A stretch of DNA of 64,000 nucleotides from Ruminococcus sp. FMBCY1 (GCF_023921805.1 NZ_CP074197.1:1116001-1180000); one strand, 5' to 3'; shown: positions 8,060 through 17,536, counted from the stretch's first letter. Made by a program: numbers and translations. Notes: generated from the sequence alone by a model not told the origin.

Positions 8060-9543
8060 TAAAAATCACTCTCTTTTTTAACATCTGAAATAATTGTATT
8101 GATAATTCCGACTACATCTTTTGTTTTTGCAATTTTGTAATCGGCTATATTGTACTTATGCAAAGCCTTTGCGGTTATCTCGCCAATACAAACAATTTTT
8201 GTGTTTTCGCTAACAGCATATCCGCTTTCAAAAAAAGCGTTTACGCCCGAAGAACTTGCAAAGGTTATGTAATCGGAGGTAATAATTCCGCCCTCCGGCT
8301 TACTTTCCGACTGAATGTCATAGGTCTTTACATCGTCATAAATTATATTATTGCGACTTAAAATTTCAGTAAGTTCTTTTGAGCCGTTTTCCGCACGCAA
8401 AATCAACACACGCTCATTTTTGTTTACCGTATCTGCCAAAAGATTTCCCAAATCCGCAGAAGTATAAACCTTTGGAATAATATCGGCAAAAATGCCGTAT
8501 TTTTCAAGAATACCCGCTGTTCCGCTGCCGATAACGGCAAATTTTATATTACACAGTTTGCGAACATCAACCTTTAACGCTCTCAATTTTTTAATAAAAA
8601 TTTCAGCGCCGTTCATACTTGTAAGCACTATGTAATTATAATTATTAACGTTTGAAAGTGCTTTGTCAAGCTGCTCGTTTTGTCGGTATTCCTTTACACT
8701 AAGATAATCAATACGGTTGATTCTCGCACCGAGCGACATAAGTTCTCTGCCAAGTTTCGCAGACAATTTATGCGTACCTGTAACCGCAACGGTTTTATTT
8801 TTGAGCGGCTTTTCTATTGTAGCGGAAAAGTCAAGCCCCACTGCTTCTCCCACTACGATTATTGCAGGCGGTTCAACTTTGCTTTGCTCTGCAAGACTGC
8901 AAATATTTTTTAAAGTACCTCTTACCGTACTTTCCTTTGCATATGCGCCGTTTGACACAATTGCGACAGGCGTATTTTCGCTTTTGCCGTTTTCTGTAAG
9001 ACCTTTTACAATTTCGGGTAATTTTCTAAGTCCCATTAAAAATACAAGTGTACCGTCAAGTTTTGCGTATTCCCGTATATTTTTCGGTAAGGTATCCTGC
9101 GCCGTATGACCTGTGATTATGTGTACACTGCGGCTTAAATTTCTGTGAGTAACAGGAATACCCGCAATTTCGGGAACTGCTATTGCCGAGGAAATACCGG
9201 GGATAACTTCATAAGGAATATTGTGACTTTGAAGTGCCTGTACTTCCTCTCCTCCCCTGCCGAAAACGAACGGATCTCCGCCTTTTAGGCGCACAACAGT
9301 CTTGCCTTCGTTTGCTTTTGCAATGAGAATTTCGTTTATATTCTCCTGCTTTTCACTATGCTTTCCTGCTCGTTTTCCGACACAAATTTTTTCTGCATTA
9401 TCCGCATACTCAAGCAACAGCTTGTCGGTAAGGCTGTCATATACAACGACATCGCATTTTTTCAGACAATTCTGTCCACGCAGAGTTATTAAGTCATAAT
9501 CGCCGCACCCTGCTCCCACAAGATAAACTTTTCCGTTGTTCAC
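8059..9543 (-). CDS. cobA-hemD: Uroporphyrinogen-III C-methyltransferase / uroporphyrinogen-III synthase fusion
   Basis: A 494-residue bifunctional protein. Residues 1 to about 240 are an SAM-dependent methyltransferase making precorrin-2, with [31 protein letters not shown] and the internal GIPVTHR signature. The rest is a HemD uroporphyrinogen-III synthase domain. The fusion is common in Clostridia. GTG at 9543 is the start and overlaps the hemC stop as GTGA. Joining cyclization and methylation in one protein directs tetrapyrrole toward siroheme (or cobalamin) rather than heme. Confidence 0.95.
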   Translation of the reverse strand: MNNGKVYLVGAGCGDYDLITLRGQNCLKKCDVVVYDSLTDKLLLEYADNAEKICVGKRAGKHSEKQENINEILIAKANEGKTVVRLKGGDPFVFGRGGEEVQALQSHNIPYEVIPGISSAIAVPEIAGIPVTHRNLSRSVHIITGHTAQDTLPKNIREYAKLDGTLVFLMGLRKLPEIVKGLTENGKSENTPVAIVSNGAYAKESTVRGTLKNICSLAEQSKVEPPAIIVVGEAVGLDFSATIEKPLKNKTVAVTGTHKLSAKLGRELMSLGARINRIDYLSVKEYRQNEQLDKALSNVNNYNYIVLTSMNGAEIFIKKLRALKVDVRKLCNIKFAVIGSGTAGILEKYGIFADIIPKVYTSADLGNLLADTVNKNERVLILRAENGSKELTEILSRNNIIYDDVKTYDIQSESKPEGGIITSDYITFASSSGVNAFFESGYAVSENTKIVCIGEITAKALHKYNIADYKIAKTKDVVGIINTIISDVKKESDF

Positions 9544-10403
9544 AACTCGCTCACCAACCTTTTTGCAAGATTAAACCTGTCTTTAATATCGGCACTGCCC
9601 GATATTGTTTTTTTACAATCTGTAGAAATTATAAGCTCTATTTTGCCGTTTGTTACCTTTGAAAAAGCGCCGACAGGCATACCGCAATCTGCGTTTAGCA
9701 ACTTTGGAATCTGTCTTTCTGTTTCAAATTCAAGCATAGTTTCTGTATGACTAATTTCTTTTAACCTTTCTGAAATCGCACTGCCTGTTTTACTCTCCGC
9801 AACTACGATTGCCTGACAAGGCGCAGGGAGAAAATCAGAATATTCAAAAGGTGTTACATCGTATTTTTCACTGTTATAAAGCGACAATCTTTCAAGTCCT
9901 GCCGCCGCAAGAATAATTGCGTCATATTCTTTATTAATAAGTTTATTAATTCTTGTGTCAACATTTCCTCTTATATCTTTAATCTGTACAAGCGGATACT
10001 GTTTTTTTATAAAGCCACGGCGTCTAAGACTGCCTGTGCCGACAATAAATTTTTCTTCGTTTTTTATCGGCTCATTTTTTCTTGTAACAAGCACATCACG
10101 ATAATTGCCACGATTTAAAGCAGAGGATATTTCAAGTCCGTCTGCAAGTTCAAGAGGCAGATCTTTTGCGCTGTGCACTGCCATATCTGCCGCTCCGCTT
10201 AATAAAGCATTCTCAAGTTCAGAGATAAAAACTCCCTTTCCGCCTATCATTGCAAGCGGTTTATCAAGAATTTTATCTCCTTTTGTTGAAATGCAAACTA
10301 TTTCTGTATCTATATCGTCAAATCTCTTTTTCAAAGCATTTGCAAACATCTCTGTCTGTGCAAGGGCAAGTTTGCTTTTTCTTGTACCTATTCTTACTTT
10401 CAT
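9540..10403 (-). CDS. hemC: Hydroxymethylbilane synthase (porphobilinogen deaminase)
   Basis: Polymerizes four porphobilinogens into hydroxymethylbilane. It begins MKVRIGTRKSKLALAQTE, and the dipyrromethane-cofactor cysteine is in LLNADCGMPVGAF. At 287 residues it is slightly shorter than the usual 300-310. It begins one base after the sirC stop codon. Confidence 0.95.
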   Translation of the reverse strand: MKVRIGTRKSKLALAQTEMFANALKKRFDDIDTEIVCISTKGDKILDKPLAMIGGKGVFISELENALLSGAADMAVHSAKDLPLELADGLEISSALNRGNYRDVLVTRKNEPIKNEEKFIVGTGSLRRRGFIKKQYPLVQIKDIRGNVDTRINKLINKEYDAIILAAAGLERLSLYNSEKYDVTPFEYSDFLPAPCQAIVVAESKTGSAISERLKEISHTETMLEFETERQIPKLLNADCGMPVGAFSKVTNGKIELIISTDCKKTISGSADIKDRFNLAKRLVSEL

Positions 10404-10404
10404 A

Positions 10405-11010
10405 TCAGCTGTTTTCCTTTATAATTTTATTAACAACATCGGTATCAATACTTTCTCCGCAAAGGCACATACCCATAAGTGCCGAAAAAACTTTCTTTCT
10501 TAACTCTTCGTCCGCTGTGTTTTCCTTTATGTATTCTCTGTACTGCCACAATGTTTCTGCGGTATCGGAATTTGTATTTTCAAGCATATTTAAAAACTGC
10601 TCTTTTAAATACTTTGCATATATCGGACTTTTGCCCGATGTGGTAATACCGACAGTAACGGAATTTTTTTGTACAAGCGCAGGAAAAATAAATCCGCATT
10701 TTTCTTTGTCATCAACAGTATTTACAAGAATATTTTTCTCCTTGCATAATTCAAATATATGCGAGTTCACCTGTTCGTTATCGGTAGCACTGATAACACA
10801 AAAAGCACCGTTTAAATCGTTGTCATCAAACTCACGCTCAACGGCTTTCACATTAAACTTTAAAATCTCCTCGCAGATTTTCGGGGATACCACGGTAATA
10901 CTCGGCTTAAAAGGCGACAGCTTTTCTATCTTTCTTAAAGCTACCGTTCCGCCGCCCACTACAAGAATATTTTTATTTTCTATATCAATATAAAAAGGAA
11001 AATATGCCAT
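10405..11010 (-). CDS. sirC: Precorrin-2 dehydrogenase / sirohydrochlorin ferrochelatase
   Basis: A 201-residue protein equivalent to the N-terminal half of CysG. It oxidizes precorrin-2 to sirohydrochlorin with NAD and may insert iron. The NAD-binding loop is VVGGGTVALRKIEKL, and FPALVQKNSVTVGITTSGKSP is the family signature region. ATG at 11010 shares a base with the hemA stop (TAATG) and has GGAG upstream. No other ferrochelatase is visible in the window. Confidence 0.9.
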   Translation of the reverse strand: MAYFPFYIDIENKNILVVGGGTVALRKIEKLSPFKPSITVVSPKICEEILKFNVKAVEREFDDNDLNGAFCVISATDNEQVNSHIFELCKEKNILVNTVDDKEKCGFIFPALVQKNSVTVGITTSGKSPIYAKYLKEQFLNMLENTNSDTAETLWQYREYIKENTADEELRKKVFSALMGMCLCGESIDTDVVNKIIKENS

Positions 11011-12146
11011 TATATCTTTTCTCCACAACTTTTAAATGCATCAAGTACCTTTATAAATTCTTCTGACGGTAACTCGGCTTTGAATTTATATAATATTTCT
11101 TCTAACGAATTTTCACTGAGTTTATTTTTTACACTCTCCATATGCGGTAAAAAAAAGTGAAAAGCTATGTCTTTTTTAAGTACATCGCTTTCTTCTTTTA
11201 TAATCTCTTTTGCGCTTTCCACACTGTCAAGTTTAAGCTCATTGTTGTTCTTTGCAAGCTTTTCAAAATAATCTATTCCGATCAGCTTTAAACCTTTTAT
11301 CTCTGCAACCGAGCCGTCAATGTCAGGAGGTACGGCAAGATCTATAAAAAGTCTTGGCTTATCGGTTTTTATATTCTTCTTTAAATCATAATATGTAACA
11401 GTGTAATGCGGACTTGCGGTAGCGCTGACTACGCAGTCGGCATCATCAATATACTTGTACCTGTCGGCATAGTCGGCAACAGTAATGCTCGCCCTGCTCT
11501 GCACCGATTCGGCGCTGCGCTTTCGTGAGGTTGCAATAATATTCACATTTTTGTGCGACAAAAGATTTTTTACAAGCGTTGTGCCTATCTTGCCCGTTGC
11601 GCCTATTACAAGAACATTCACCCTGTCTTTAAAATGCGCAATTTCATTTCCTGCAAGCGTTGCCGTTGACACCGAGGTTTTGGAAAGCGCCGTCTGAGTT
11701 TTTATCTTTTTGGCGCAGGCCATGGCGGACTGAAAAATCATATTGAGCTCGCAGCCTGTCATACCCAAATCCTTTGCCTTGGTGTATGCGAGTTTGATTT
11801 GCCCCAATATTTCGTCCTCGCCTATTACCATAGATTCAATTCCGCTTACCACTCTGAAAAGATGCATTACCGCTTTATCGGAATAGAACAAATACAAATG
11901 CTTTTTAAGCAAATCACATTCTATTCCCGAATAGTTTGAAAGCAGATTTTGCACTGTATTTAGGCTGTCTTCATTTCCGCAAAAATAAAGTTCTGTTCTG
12001 TTACAGGTGCAAAGAATAACGCACTCGCTTACGGTTTTTCCGTTTATAAGTTCAGTTAGAAATTCTTTTTGTACATTTTCGGAAAAAGCAAGTTTTTTTC
12101 TGATATTCACATCTGAATTTTTATAATTTACACTTATGCAATACAT
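11010..12146 (-). CDS. hemA: Glutamyl-tRNA reductase
   Basis: First committed step of C5 tetrapyrrole synthesis: reduces glutamyl-tRNA(Glu) to the semialdehyde. The active-site cysteine is in CTCNRTELYF, followed by LFRVVSGIESMVIGEDEILGQ and a Rossmann domain with VLVIGATGKIGTTLVKNL. At 378 residues it is shorter than many homologues (about 420) because the C-terminal dimerization helix is reduced. It is first in an operon whose promoter is at 12178-12206. Confidence 0.95.
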   Translation of the reverse strand: MYCISVNYKNSDVNIRKKLAFSENVQKEFLTELINGKTVSECVILCTCNRTELYFCGNEDSLNTVQNLLSNYSGIECDLLKKHLYLFYSDKAVMHLFRVVSGIESMVIGEDEILGQIKLAYTKAKDLGMTGCELNMIFQSAMACAKKIKTQTALSKTSVSTATLAGNEIAHFKDRVNVLVIGATGKIGTTLVKNLLSHKNVNIIATSRKRSAESVQSRASITVADYADRYKYIDDADCVVSATASPHYTVTYYDLKKNIKTDKPRLFIDLAVPPDIDGSVAEIKGLKLIGIDYFEKLAKNNNELKLDSVESAKEIIKEESDVLKKDIAFHFFLPHMESVKNKLSENSLEEILYKFKAELPSEEFIKVLDAFKSCGEKI

Positions 12147-12177
12147 CTTTATCCACCCAATTTAATTCTACCCTGTT

Positions 12178-12206
12178 ATTTTAATACTAAGGTATAGCGT
12201 TGTCAA
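12178..12206 (-). promoter_or_regulatory. hemA (siroheme operon) promoter
   Basis: On the minus strand TTGACA and TAAAAT are 17 bp apart. The spacer carries AATACTAAG on the plus strand at 12183-12191, embedded in the dyad ATAC-TAAG-GTAT. The same nonamer lies in the metY promoter spacer. Confidence 0.8.
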
Positions 12207-12341
12207 TTTTATGCATTATTTTTAAGTTAAGATTTATAATAAAAATAAACAAACGGGCTATATCATATTAAACCTACTGAATTAATATGTTTTATTATAC
12301 TATTACCGATAAGTAAAGTCAATAATTTTTTAATTTTGCTA

Positions 12342-12369
12342 TTGACAAAACAAATGATTGAAATATAAT
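12342..12369 (+). promoter_or_regulatory. Promoter for the 12410-13385 gene pair
   Basis: TTGACA, 16 bp, TATAAT, followed 40 bp downstream by AAGGAG before the ATG at 12410. Confidence 0.75.
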
Positions 12370-12409
12370 ACTTATTGTATAGATAGGAATGATAAATTAA
12401 GGAGCAGCT

Positions 12410-12640
12410 ATGACAGTTAAATTTGATACGGTAAAAATCTTGAAAGCCGAACTTATGGATAACTTTAATACTTATCTGCATTTTCACGATGCCTGCGGCG
12501 GACAATATTTTTCATTTGACGAAGTACCGAGTGATGAAGTATTAAAACACGCAGAAAACTTTTTTCGTAATATGAATTACAAGATACAAATTTCGGACGA
12601 TAAACTAAGTTTTTATATTAAGGAGAAAATCAATGCTTAA
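12410..12640 (+). CDS. Small conserved-looking protein with HDACGGQYF motif, unknown function
   Basis: A 76-residue acidic cytosolic protein with no signal or membrane segment. The central HFHDACGGQYFSFDEVPSDE looks like a conserved core. I recall a family of small Firmicutes proteins with an R-D-A-C motif, but I cannot confirm membership. It overlaps tcdA by 8 bp and shares its promoter, so it may have a tRNA-modification-related role (inference only). Confidence 0.6.
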   Translation: MTVKFDTVKILKAELMDNFNTYLHFHDACGGQYFSFDEVPSDEVLKHAENFFRNMNYKIQISDDKLSFYIKEKINA

Positions 12641-13385
12641 TCAATTTTCAAGAACACAGCTTTTGCTCGGAGCAGAGGCAATGGAAAAACTTGCAAATGC
12701 AAAGGTTGCAATATTCGGAATAGGCGGTGTAGGCGGATACACTGCCGAAGCGCTCGCACGCACAGGAATAGGCCAACTTGACCTTATAGACGATGACAAA
12801 GTATGCCTTACAAATATTAATCGTCAGATATTTGCCACAAGAAAAACAGTAGGCAAATACAAAGTAGATGTTGCCGAAGAAAGGCTGAAAGAAATCAATC
12901 CGAATATAATCATAAACAAGCATCAGAAATTCTACACTCCTGAAACCTCCGCCGAATTTGATTTTACACAGTATGATTACATAGTAGACGCTATTGACAC
13001 GGTAACAGGCAAAATAGAACTTGTTATGCAGGCAAAAAAAGCGAACACCCCTATAATCTGTTCAATGGGTGCGGGAAATAAACTTGATGCAAGTGCTTTT
13101 GAAGTTGCCGATCTTTACAAAACTTCCGTATGCCCTCTTGCAAGAGTAATGCGTAATGAACTTAAAAAGCGTGGCATTAAAAAACTTAAGGTTGTATATT
13201 CAAAGGAAAAGCCTATCACCCCTATTGAAGATATGGCAATAAGCTGCGAAACAAACTGCATCTGCCCTCCCGGAACTGCAAGAAAATGCACACAAAGGCG
13301 ACAAGTGCCCGGCAGTATAGCATTTGTACCGTCAGTAGTCGGTCTTATAATTGCAGGCGAAGTGGTTAAAGATTTAATAAAATAA
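12633..13385 (+). CDS. tcdA: tRNA threonylcarbamoyladenosine dehydratase
   Basis: A 250-residue E1-like enzyme that cyclizes t6A37 to ct6A in ANN-decoding tRNAs. It has the N-terminal pattern FSRTQLLLGAEAMEKL and nucleotide loop GIGGVGGY. The family C-terminal segment (PGTARKCTQRRQVPGSIAFV) separates it from the ThiF-type E1 at 1311-2123. GGAG precedes the ATG, which overlaps the upstream gene. Confidence 0.9.
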   Translation: MLNQFSRTQLLLGAEAMEKLANAKVAIFGIGGVGGYTAEALARTGIGQLDLIDDDKVCLTNINRQIFATRKTVGKYKVDVAEERLKEINPNIIINKHQKFYTPETSAEFDFTQYDYIVDAIDTVTGKIELVMQAKKANTPIICSMGAGNKLDASAFEVADLYKTSVCPLARVMRNELKKRGIKKLKVVYSKEKPITPIEDMAISCETNCICPPGTARKCTQRRQVPGSIAFVPSVVGLIIAGEVVKDLIK

Positions 13386-13395
13386 TCTATAGAGC

Positions 13396-13427
13396 AACAC
13401 ACCGATTGAAAAGCCAATCGGTGTGTT
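13396..13427. terminator. Bidirectional terminator between tcdA and cysA
   Basis: A 13-bp stem (AACACACCGATTG with its complement), 6-nt loop, then a T-rich tract on the plus strand. It also lies just past the cysA stop on the minus strand. Confidence 0.85.
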
Positions 13428-13443
13428 TTAGTTTGTCTGTAAA

Positions 13444-14502
13444 TTAAATTACTACGGATTCCTCTGTGAGAGATTTGTTTTCAAGAATAAATGCGTTATC
13501 TCCCTTTGTAACAAACAGTCTGTATAAGAATACATTTACCTTTTCGCCGTGATAAACTGCAGGTTCTTCAAGTCCTCGTACTCCGTTAATTACGCCGCCG
13601 TCACATTTTACCGTAACTTCAATGTTGTTGCCTCTGAAAGCTGTTTTCACTACCTCGCCGACCGATACGGACGCTTTTTGTCTGAACGGTTCGTTCAACT
13701 TGGTAATCTTTATAAATTCAGGTCTTACAATAGCTTTGTCCGCACCCTCCACAACATCAAAGGTTTTAAATTTTGTATAATCGTCAAGCACGGTTGTCTG
13801 ACCGAAGAAAGATGCGGAAAAGGCTGTCTGCGGTTTCTGATATATTTCCATCGGTGTGCCTATCTGCTCGATTCTGCCTTTGTTTGTAATAATGATTTCA
13901 TCGGCAACCTCAATAGCCTCATCTTGGTCGTGAGTTACAAATATACTTGTAACTCCGAGCTTTTCAATCATTTCTTTAAGCCACGAGCGAAGCTCCTGTC
14001 TTACCTTTGCGTCAATAGCCGCAAACGGCTCGTCAAGCAGTAAAAGCGTCGGGTTAGGTGCAAGTGCTCTTGCAAACGCTACTCTCTGTTTCTGACCGCC
14101 CGAAAGCTGACTCGGATAACGCTTTTCAAGTCCCTTTAATCCGATAAGTTCAACAAGTTCGCTTACTCTTTCTTTTATATATTTTTTGTCCTTTTTCTGA
14201 ATTTTAAGACCAAACGCAATGTTGTCGAAAACAGTCATATATCTGAAAAGTGCGTAATTCTGAAATACAAAACCTATTCCTCGTTTGCTTGCCGGAATAT
14301 CATTTACGACCTTGCCGTCAATAATAATTTCGCCGCTGTCGGGAGTTTCAAGTCCGGCAATCATTCTTAGAATTGTGGTTTTTCCGCTGCCCGACGGACC
14401 TAAAAGTCCTATAAGTTTTCCCTGCTCAATTGTGAAATTCACATTATCAGACGCCTTGTAATTGCCAAAGGTTTTATTTATATTTTTAAGTTCTACATAC
14501 AT
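13444..14502 (-). CDS. cysA: Sulfate/thiosulfate ABC transporter ATP-binding protein
   Basis: A 352-residue ATPase with Walker A GPSGSGKTT, Q-loop FQNYALF, signature LSGGQKQRVAFARAL and Walker B LLLLDEPF. A C-terminal TOBE-like regulatory domain begins near residue 240. The FRYMTVFDN segment after the Q-loop is typical of CysA. Its ATG overlaps the cysW stop (TAATG). It is the last gene of the transporter operon. Confidence 0.95.
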   Translation of the reverse strand: MYVELKNINKTFGNYKASDNVNFTIEQGKLIGLLGPSGSGKTTILRMIAGLETPDSGEIIIDGKVVNDIPASKRGIGFVFQNYALFRYMTVFDNIAFGLKIQKKDKKYIKERVSELVELIGLKGLEKRYPSQLSGGQKQRVAFARALAPNPTLLLLDEPFAAIDAKVRQELRSWLKEMIEKLGVTSIFVTHDQDEAIEVADEIIITNKGRIEQIGTPMEIYQKPQTAFSASFFGQTTVLDDYTKFKTFDVVEGADKAIVRPEFIKITKLNEPFRQKASVSVGEVVKTAFRGNNIEVTVKCDGGVINGVRGLEEPAVYHGEKVNVFLYRLFVTKGDNAFILENKSLTEESVVI

Positions 14503-15323
14503 TACGATTCCTTCTTTCCTTTGTATTCAATTACACTTCTGATAATCAGAATTATTACCGCCATAATTACAAGAATTGCCGATACCGCAAAAGCAGGTAC
14601 GGTTTTAAATTCGTTAAATAAAATTTCTATATGGAGTGGCAATGTATTGGTTTTTCCACGCAGATGTCCCGAAAGTACAGACACTGCGCCGAACTCGCCC
14701 ATTGCTCTTGCCGCACATAAAACTATGCCGTACAGAAACGCCCATTTAATATGCGGAAATGTTATCTTTCTGAAAATTGTAAGTCCCTTTGCTCCCATTA
14801 ATGCGGCAGCCTCTTCCTCATCTGTTCCCTGTGATTCAAGAACGGGAATAAGCTCTCGTGAGATAAACGGAAATGTAACAAATATTGTTGCAAGAATAAT
14901 ACCCGGAACCGCAAAAATTACTTTTATATCAAGTTCCTGTAAAAGAGGATACAAAACACTTTGTCTACCAAAGGTAAGTACAAATATCAGACCTGCAATT
15001 ACAGGCGATACGGTAACGGGTAAGTCGATGAGTGTGGTAAGAATTTTTTTACCTTTAAAGTAAAACTTTGTTACAGACCACGCAGCGAACAATCCGAATA
15101 TTGTATTGAAAACAACTGCGCACGCTGTTGCCTCAAGTGTAAGCAAAACAGCTTTTAAAGTATATTCGTCGCTTACTGCGTCCCAAAACACCTGCCAGCC
15201 GCTCTTTAACGCCTCTGTCAGCACAGTTGCAAGAGGAAGTACAAGCATAATGAATAAAAACAAAACGCTGATACCTATTAATATCCACTTTACAGCCTTT
15301 GAACCTTTTGTTTCTTCGTGCAT
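14502..15323 (-). CDS. cysW: Sulfate ABC transporter permease CysW
   Basis: A 273-residue membrane protein with about six hydrophobic segments. The EAA loop contacting CysA is in EEAAALMGAKGLTIFRKITFPHI. The sequence GEFGAVSVLSGHLRGKTNTLPLHIE is characteristic of CysW. GGGAGG precedes the ATG. Confidence 0.95.
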   Translation of the reverse strand: MHEETKGSKAVKWILIGISVLFLFIMLVLPLATVLTEALKSGWQVFWDAVSDEYTLKAVLLTLEATACAVVFNTIFGLFAAWSVTKFYFKGKKILTTLIDLPVTVSPVIAGLIFVLTFGRQSVLYPLLQELDIKVIFAVPGIILATIFVTFPFISRELIPVLESQGTDEEEAAALMGAKGLTIFRKITFPHIKWAFLYGIVLCAARAMGEFGAVSVLSGHLRGKTNTLPLHIEILFNEFKTVPAFAVSAILVIMAVIILIIRSVIEYKGKKES

Positions 15324-15324
15324 A

Positions 15325-16164
15325 TTATCTTCCTCCCTTTAATATTTTTGAATTTCTTGCCTGAATAAGATTTACAACAAACAAGATTAAGAATGATGCC
15401 GCAAGCATTACAAGTGCAATTGCTGTAGCGCTCTTATAATCAAACTCCTGCAGCTTTGACATAATAATGAGCGGTGTAATTTCAGTTTCAAAAGGCTTGT
15501 TGCCTGCTATAAAAATTACCGAGCCGTACTCGCCGAGACATCTGCCGAACGCAAGTCCGAAACCTGTAAGAATTGACGGGAGAATTTCAGGAAAAATAAT
15601 CTTCCAAAAAATCTTTATTCTGCTTGCGCCCATTACACCTGCAGCCTCTTCGTAAACAGGGTCAAGTTTTTCGAGTACAGGCTGAACCGCTCTTACAACA
15701 AACGGAATACCTATAAATACAAGCGCAAAAGTAATACCTACCCTTGTGTACGCAATGCTTATGCCAAACTGTGCGAAAAAACTGCCTATGTAACCTGTAT
15801 CGGCTGTTAAAGAAGTAAGCGCAATACCCGCAACCGCTGTCGGCAGTGCAAAAGGGAGTTCAATCATTCCGTCAAGTATTCTTTTACCCGGAAATTTATA
15901 ACGAACCAGCACCCATGCAAGTATAACACCCATAACCGCATTTATTGCAGAGGCTATGAATGCGGTAATAAGGCTTACCTGATAACTTGCCATTACTCTT
16001 TCGCTTGTAACCGTATCTATAAAATCCGACCAGCTCATCTGTGCTGTGTAAATCACAAGAGAAGCAAGCGGAATCAATACGATTATGCTAAGTATTGATA
16101 CAGTAACTCCCATAGATAAGCCAAAGCCGGGGATAACTCGTTTTGCTTTTTTAGTTTTATTCAT
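15325..16164 (-). CDS. cysT: Sulfate ABC transporter permease CysT (CysU)
   Basis: A 279-residue permease with about six helices. Its EAA loop reads YEEAAGVMGASRIKIFWKI and the CysT-typical GRCLGEYGSVIFIAGN follows. It is separated from cysW by one base and lies 76 bp after the binding-protein gene. Confidence 0.95.
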   Translation of the reverse strand: MNKTKKAKRVIPGFGLSMGVTVSILSIIVLIPLASLVIYTAQMSWSDFIDTVTSERVMASYQVSLITAFIASAINAVMGVILAWVLVRYKFPGKRILDGMIELPFALPTAVAGIALTSLTADTGYIGSFFAQFGISIAYTRVGITFALVFIGIPFVVRAVQPVLEKLDPVYEEAAGVMGASRIKIFWKIIFPEILPSILTGFGLAFGRCLGEYGSVIFIAGNKPFETEITPLIIMSKLQEFDYKSATAIALVMLAASFLILFVVNLIQARNSKILKGGR

Positions 16165-16240
16165 TCTTACACCCGCTTTTCTTGTAAATACAAAGCATAG
16201 TGTTCAGCCGCAAAACAGCCGAACACATACGCATAGTTAA

Positions 16241-17287
16241 TTATTTTTCGTAAATTTTATCAAATATTCCGCCGTCTGCGAAATGTGTTTTTTGTGCCTC
16301 GTCCCAACCGCCGAAGTCACTAATTGTAACAAGGTTAATATTTAAATCGAATACATCTGAATACTCTTTCAAAATATCCTGATTGTATGGACGGTAATAA
16401 TTATCGCCTGCAATCCTCTGTGCCTCGTCGCTGTATAAGTAGCTAAGATATTCGGTAGCAACCTCTCTTGTTCCTCTGCTGTCAACTACTTCATCAACAA
16501 CGGCAACCGACGGTTGTGCAAGAATACTTACGCTCGGAGTTATAATTTCATATTCGTCCGGATGGTCCTTAATAGAAAGATAAGCCTCGTTTTCCCAAGC
16601 TAAAAGCACGTCGCCCTGTCCGTTTTCCACAAAAGTGGTTGTTGCTCCTCTTGCACCCGAATCAAGTACAAGTACATTTTGATAAAGCTTTTTTACAAAG
16701 TCTTCAATTTTGCTTTCATCACCGTTATAAAGCTTATCGGCATATGCCCATGCGGCAAGGTAGTTCCATCTTGCGCCGCCCGATGTCTTAGGGTTTGGAG
16801 TAATAACGCCGACGCCTTCCTTTATAAGATCGTTCCAATCCTTAATATTTTTCGGATTGCCTTTTCTTACAAGGAATACAATTGTAGATGTATACGGTGA
16901 AGAATCGTTTTCAAAATTATTTATCCAACCGTCATTTATAAGACCTGCATCTCTTACGGCATTAACATCGTACTCAAGCGCAAGTGTGACTACATCTGCC
17001 TCAAGTCCGTTTGCAACCTCAAGAGCCTGCTTGCCCGAACCGCCGTGCGATTGAGTAACCTCTACTTCCTGACCTGTTTTTGCTTTCCAATGGTCGGCAA
17101 AAATTTTATTATAGCTTTCGTAAAGTTCTCGTGTAGGGTCATACGAAACATTGGTTATATGTACCTTAGCATCATTAGAAGTATCTTTAGAAGCTTTTCC
17201 GCAGCCGAAAAGAGCAAAGGCAGAAGTACCGATAAGGGCTGTTGTAAGAATTGCGGATATAAGTCTTTTAGTAAACACTTTTTTCAT
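16241..17287 (-). CDS. sbp: Sulfate-binding lipoprotein of the ABC transporter
   Basis: A 348-residue extracellular solute-binding protein. The signal peptide ends in a lipobox ALFGC (lipidated Cys29 from ATG 17287), so it is membrane-tethered. Sulfate-family motifs include VSYDPTRELYESYN and THGGSGKQA-like QSHGGSGKQA. The ATG at 17287 is used instead of a TTG three codons upstream because AAAGG is spaced 10 bases before it. A leader of about 210 nt precedes it, carrying a short ORF with terminal cysteine codon. No sulfate activation genes (cysD, cysN, APS reductase) lie in this window. Confidence 0.95.
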   Translation of the reverse strand: MKKVFTKRLISAILTTALIGTSAFALFGCGKASKDTSNDAKVHITNVSYDPTRELYESYNKIFADHWKAKTGQEVEVTQSHGGSGKQALEVANGLEADVVTLALEYDVNAVRDAGLINDGWINNFENDSSPYTSTIVFLVRKGNPKNIKDWNDLIKEGVGVITPNPKTSGGARWNYLAAWAYADKLYNGDESKIEDFVKKLYQNVLVLDSGARGATTTFVENGQGDVLLAWENEAYLSIKDHPDEYEIITPSVSILAQPSVAVVDEVVDSRGTREVATEYLSYLYSDEAQRIAGDNYYRPYNQDILKEYSDVFDLNINLVTISDFGGWDEAQKTHFADGGIFDKIYEK

Positions 17288-17326
17288 TTTAATCAAACCT
17301 TTCTTTTAGCTTTATCATAAATTAAT

Positions 17327-17361
17327 AAGTAAATCGATAAAATGTTTTAACACATCGACTT
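17327..17361 (-). promoter_or_regulatory. Stem-loop overlapping the end of the sbp leader ORF
   Basis: On the transcript, AAGT-CGAT-GTGTT pairs with AACAT-ATCG-ACTT across small bulges. The stem includes the last codons and stop of the leader ORF, so a ribosome stalled at the terminal cysteine codon would melt it. No U-run follows, so any effect would be on translation or RNA stability rather than simple termination. Confidence 0.45.
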
Positions 17362-17415
17362 ACCGCCAAAAGAACCGCACATTCGTTTATTTATTCGGTT
17401 AAAATGATTTTTCAT
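17347..17415 (-). CDS. 22-residue leader peptide ending in cysteine, upstream of sbp
   Basis: A short ORF with a good ribosome binding site (GGGTGG, spacing 6) in the 5' leader of the sulfate transporter. It begins MKNHFNRINKR, holds Cys13, and ends GGKSMC with Cys22 as the last codon before the stop. Two cysteines in 22 residues, one at the stop, in front of a sulfate-uptake operon suggests cysteine-responsive translation attenuation. Known analogues are the cysteine-containing upstream peptides of sulfur genes in actinobacteria. Coding is inferred from start, Shine-Dalgarno and context only. Confidence 0.65.
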   Translation of the reverse strand: MKNHFNRINKRMCGSFGGKSMC

Positions 17416-17507
17416 ACAAACCACCCTTGCCTTTCATAATGCCAAACATACTTATTTTTGAATAACCTATAATACCTATCATTTTAGTATGTTTGCTTGA
17501 TAGAGAT

Positions 17508-17536
17508 ATTTTATATCCATATCGCCAAAAAGTCAA
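17508..17536 (-). promoter_or_regulatory. Promoter of the sulfate transporter operon
   Basis: On the minus strand TTGACT and TAAAAT are separated by 17 bp, giving a leader of about 210 nt that contains the short cysteine-ending ORF. Confidence 0.7.
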
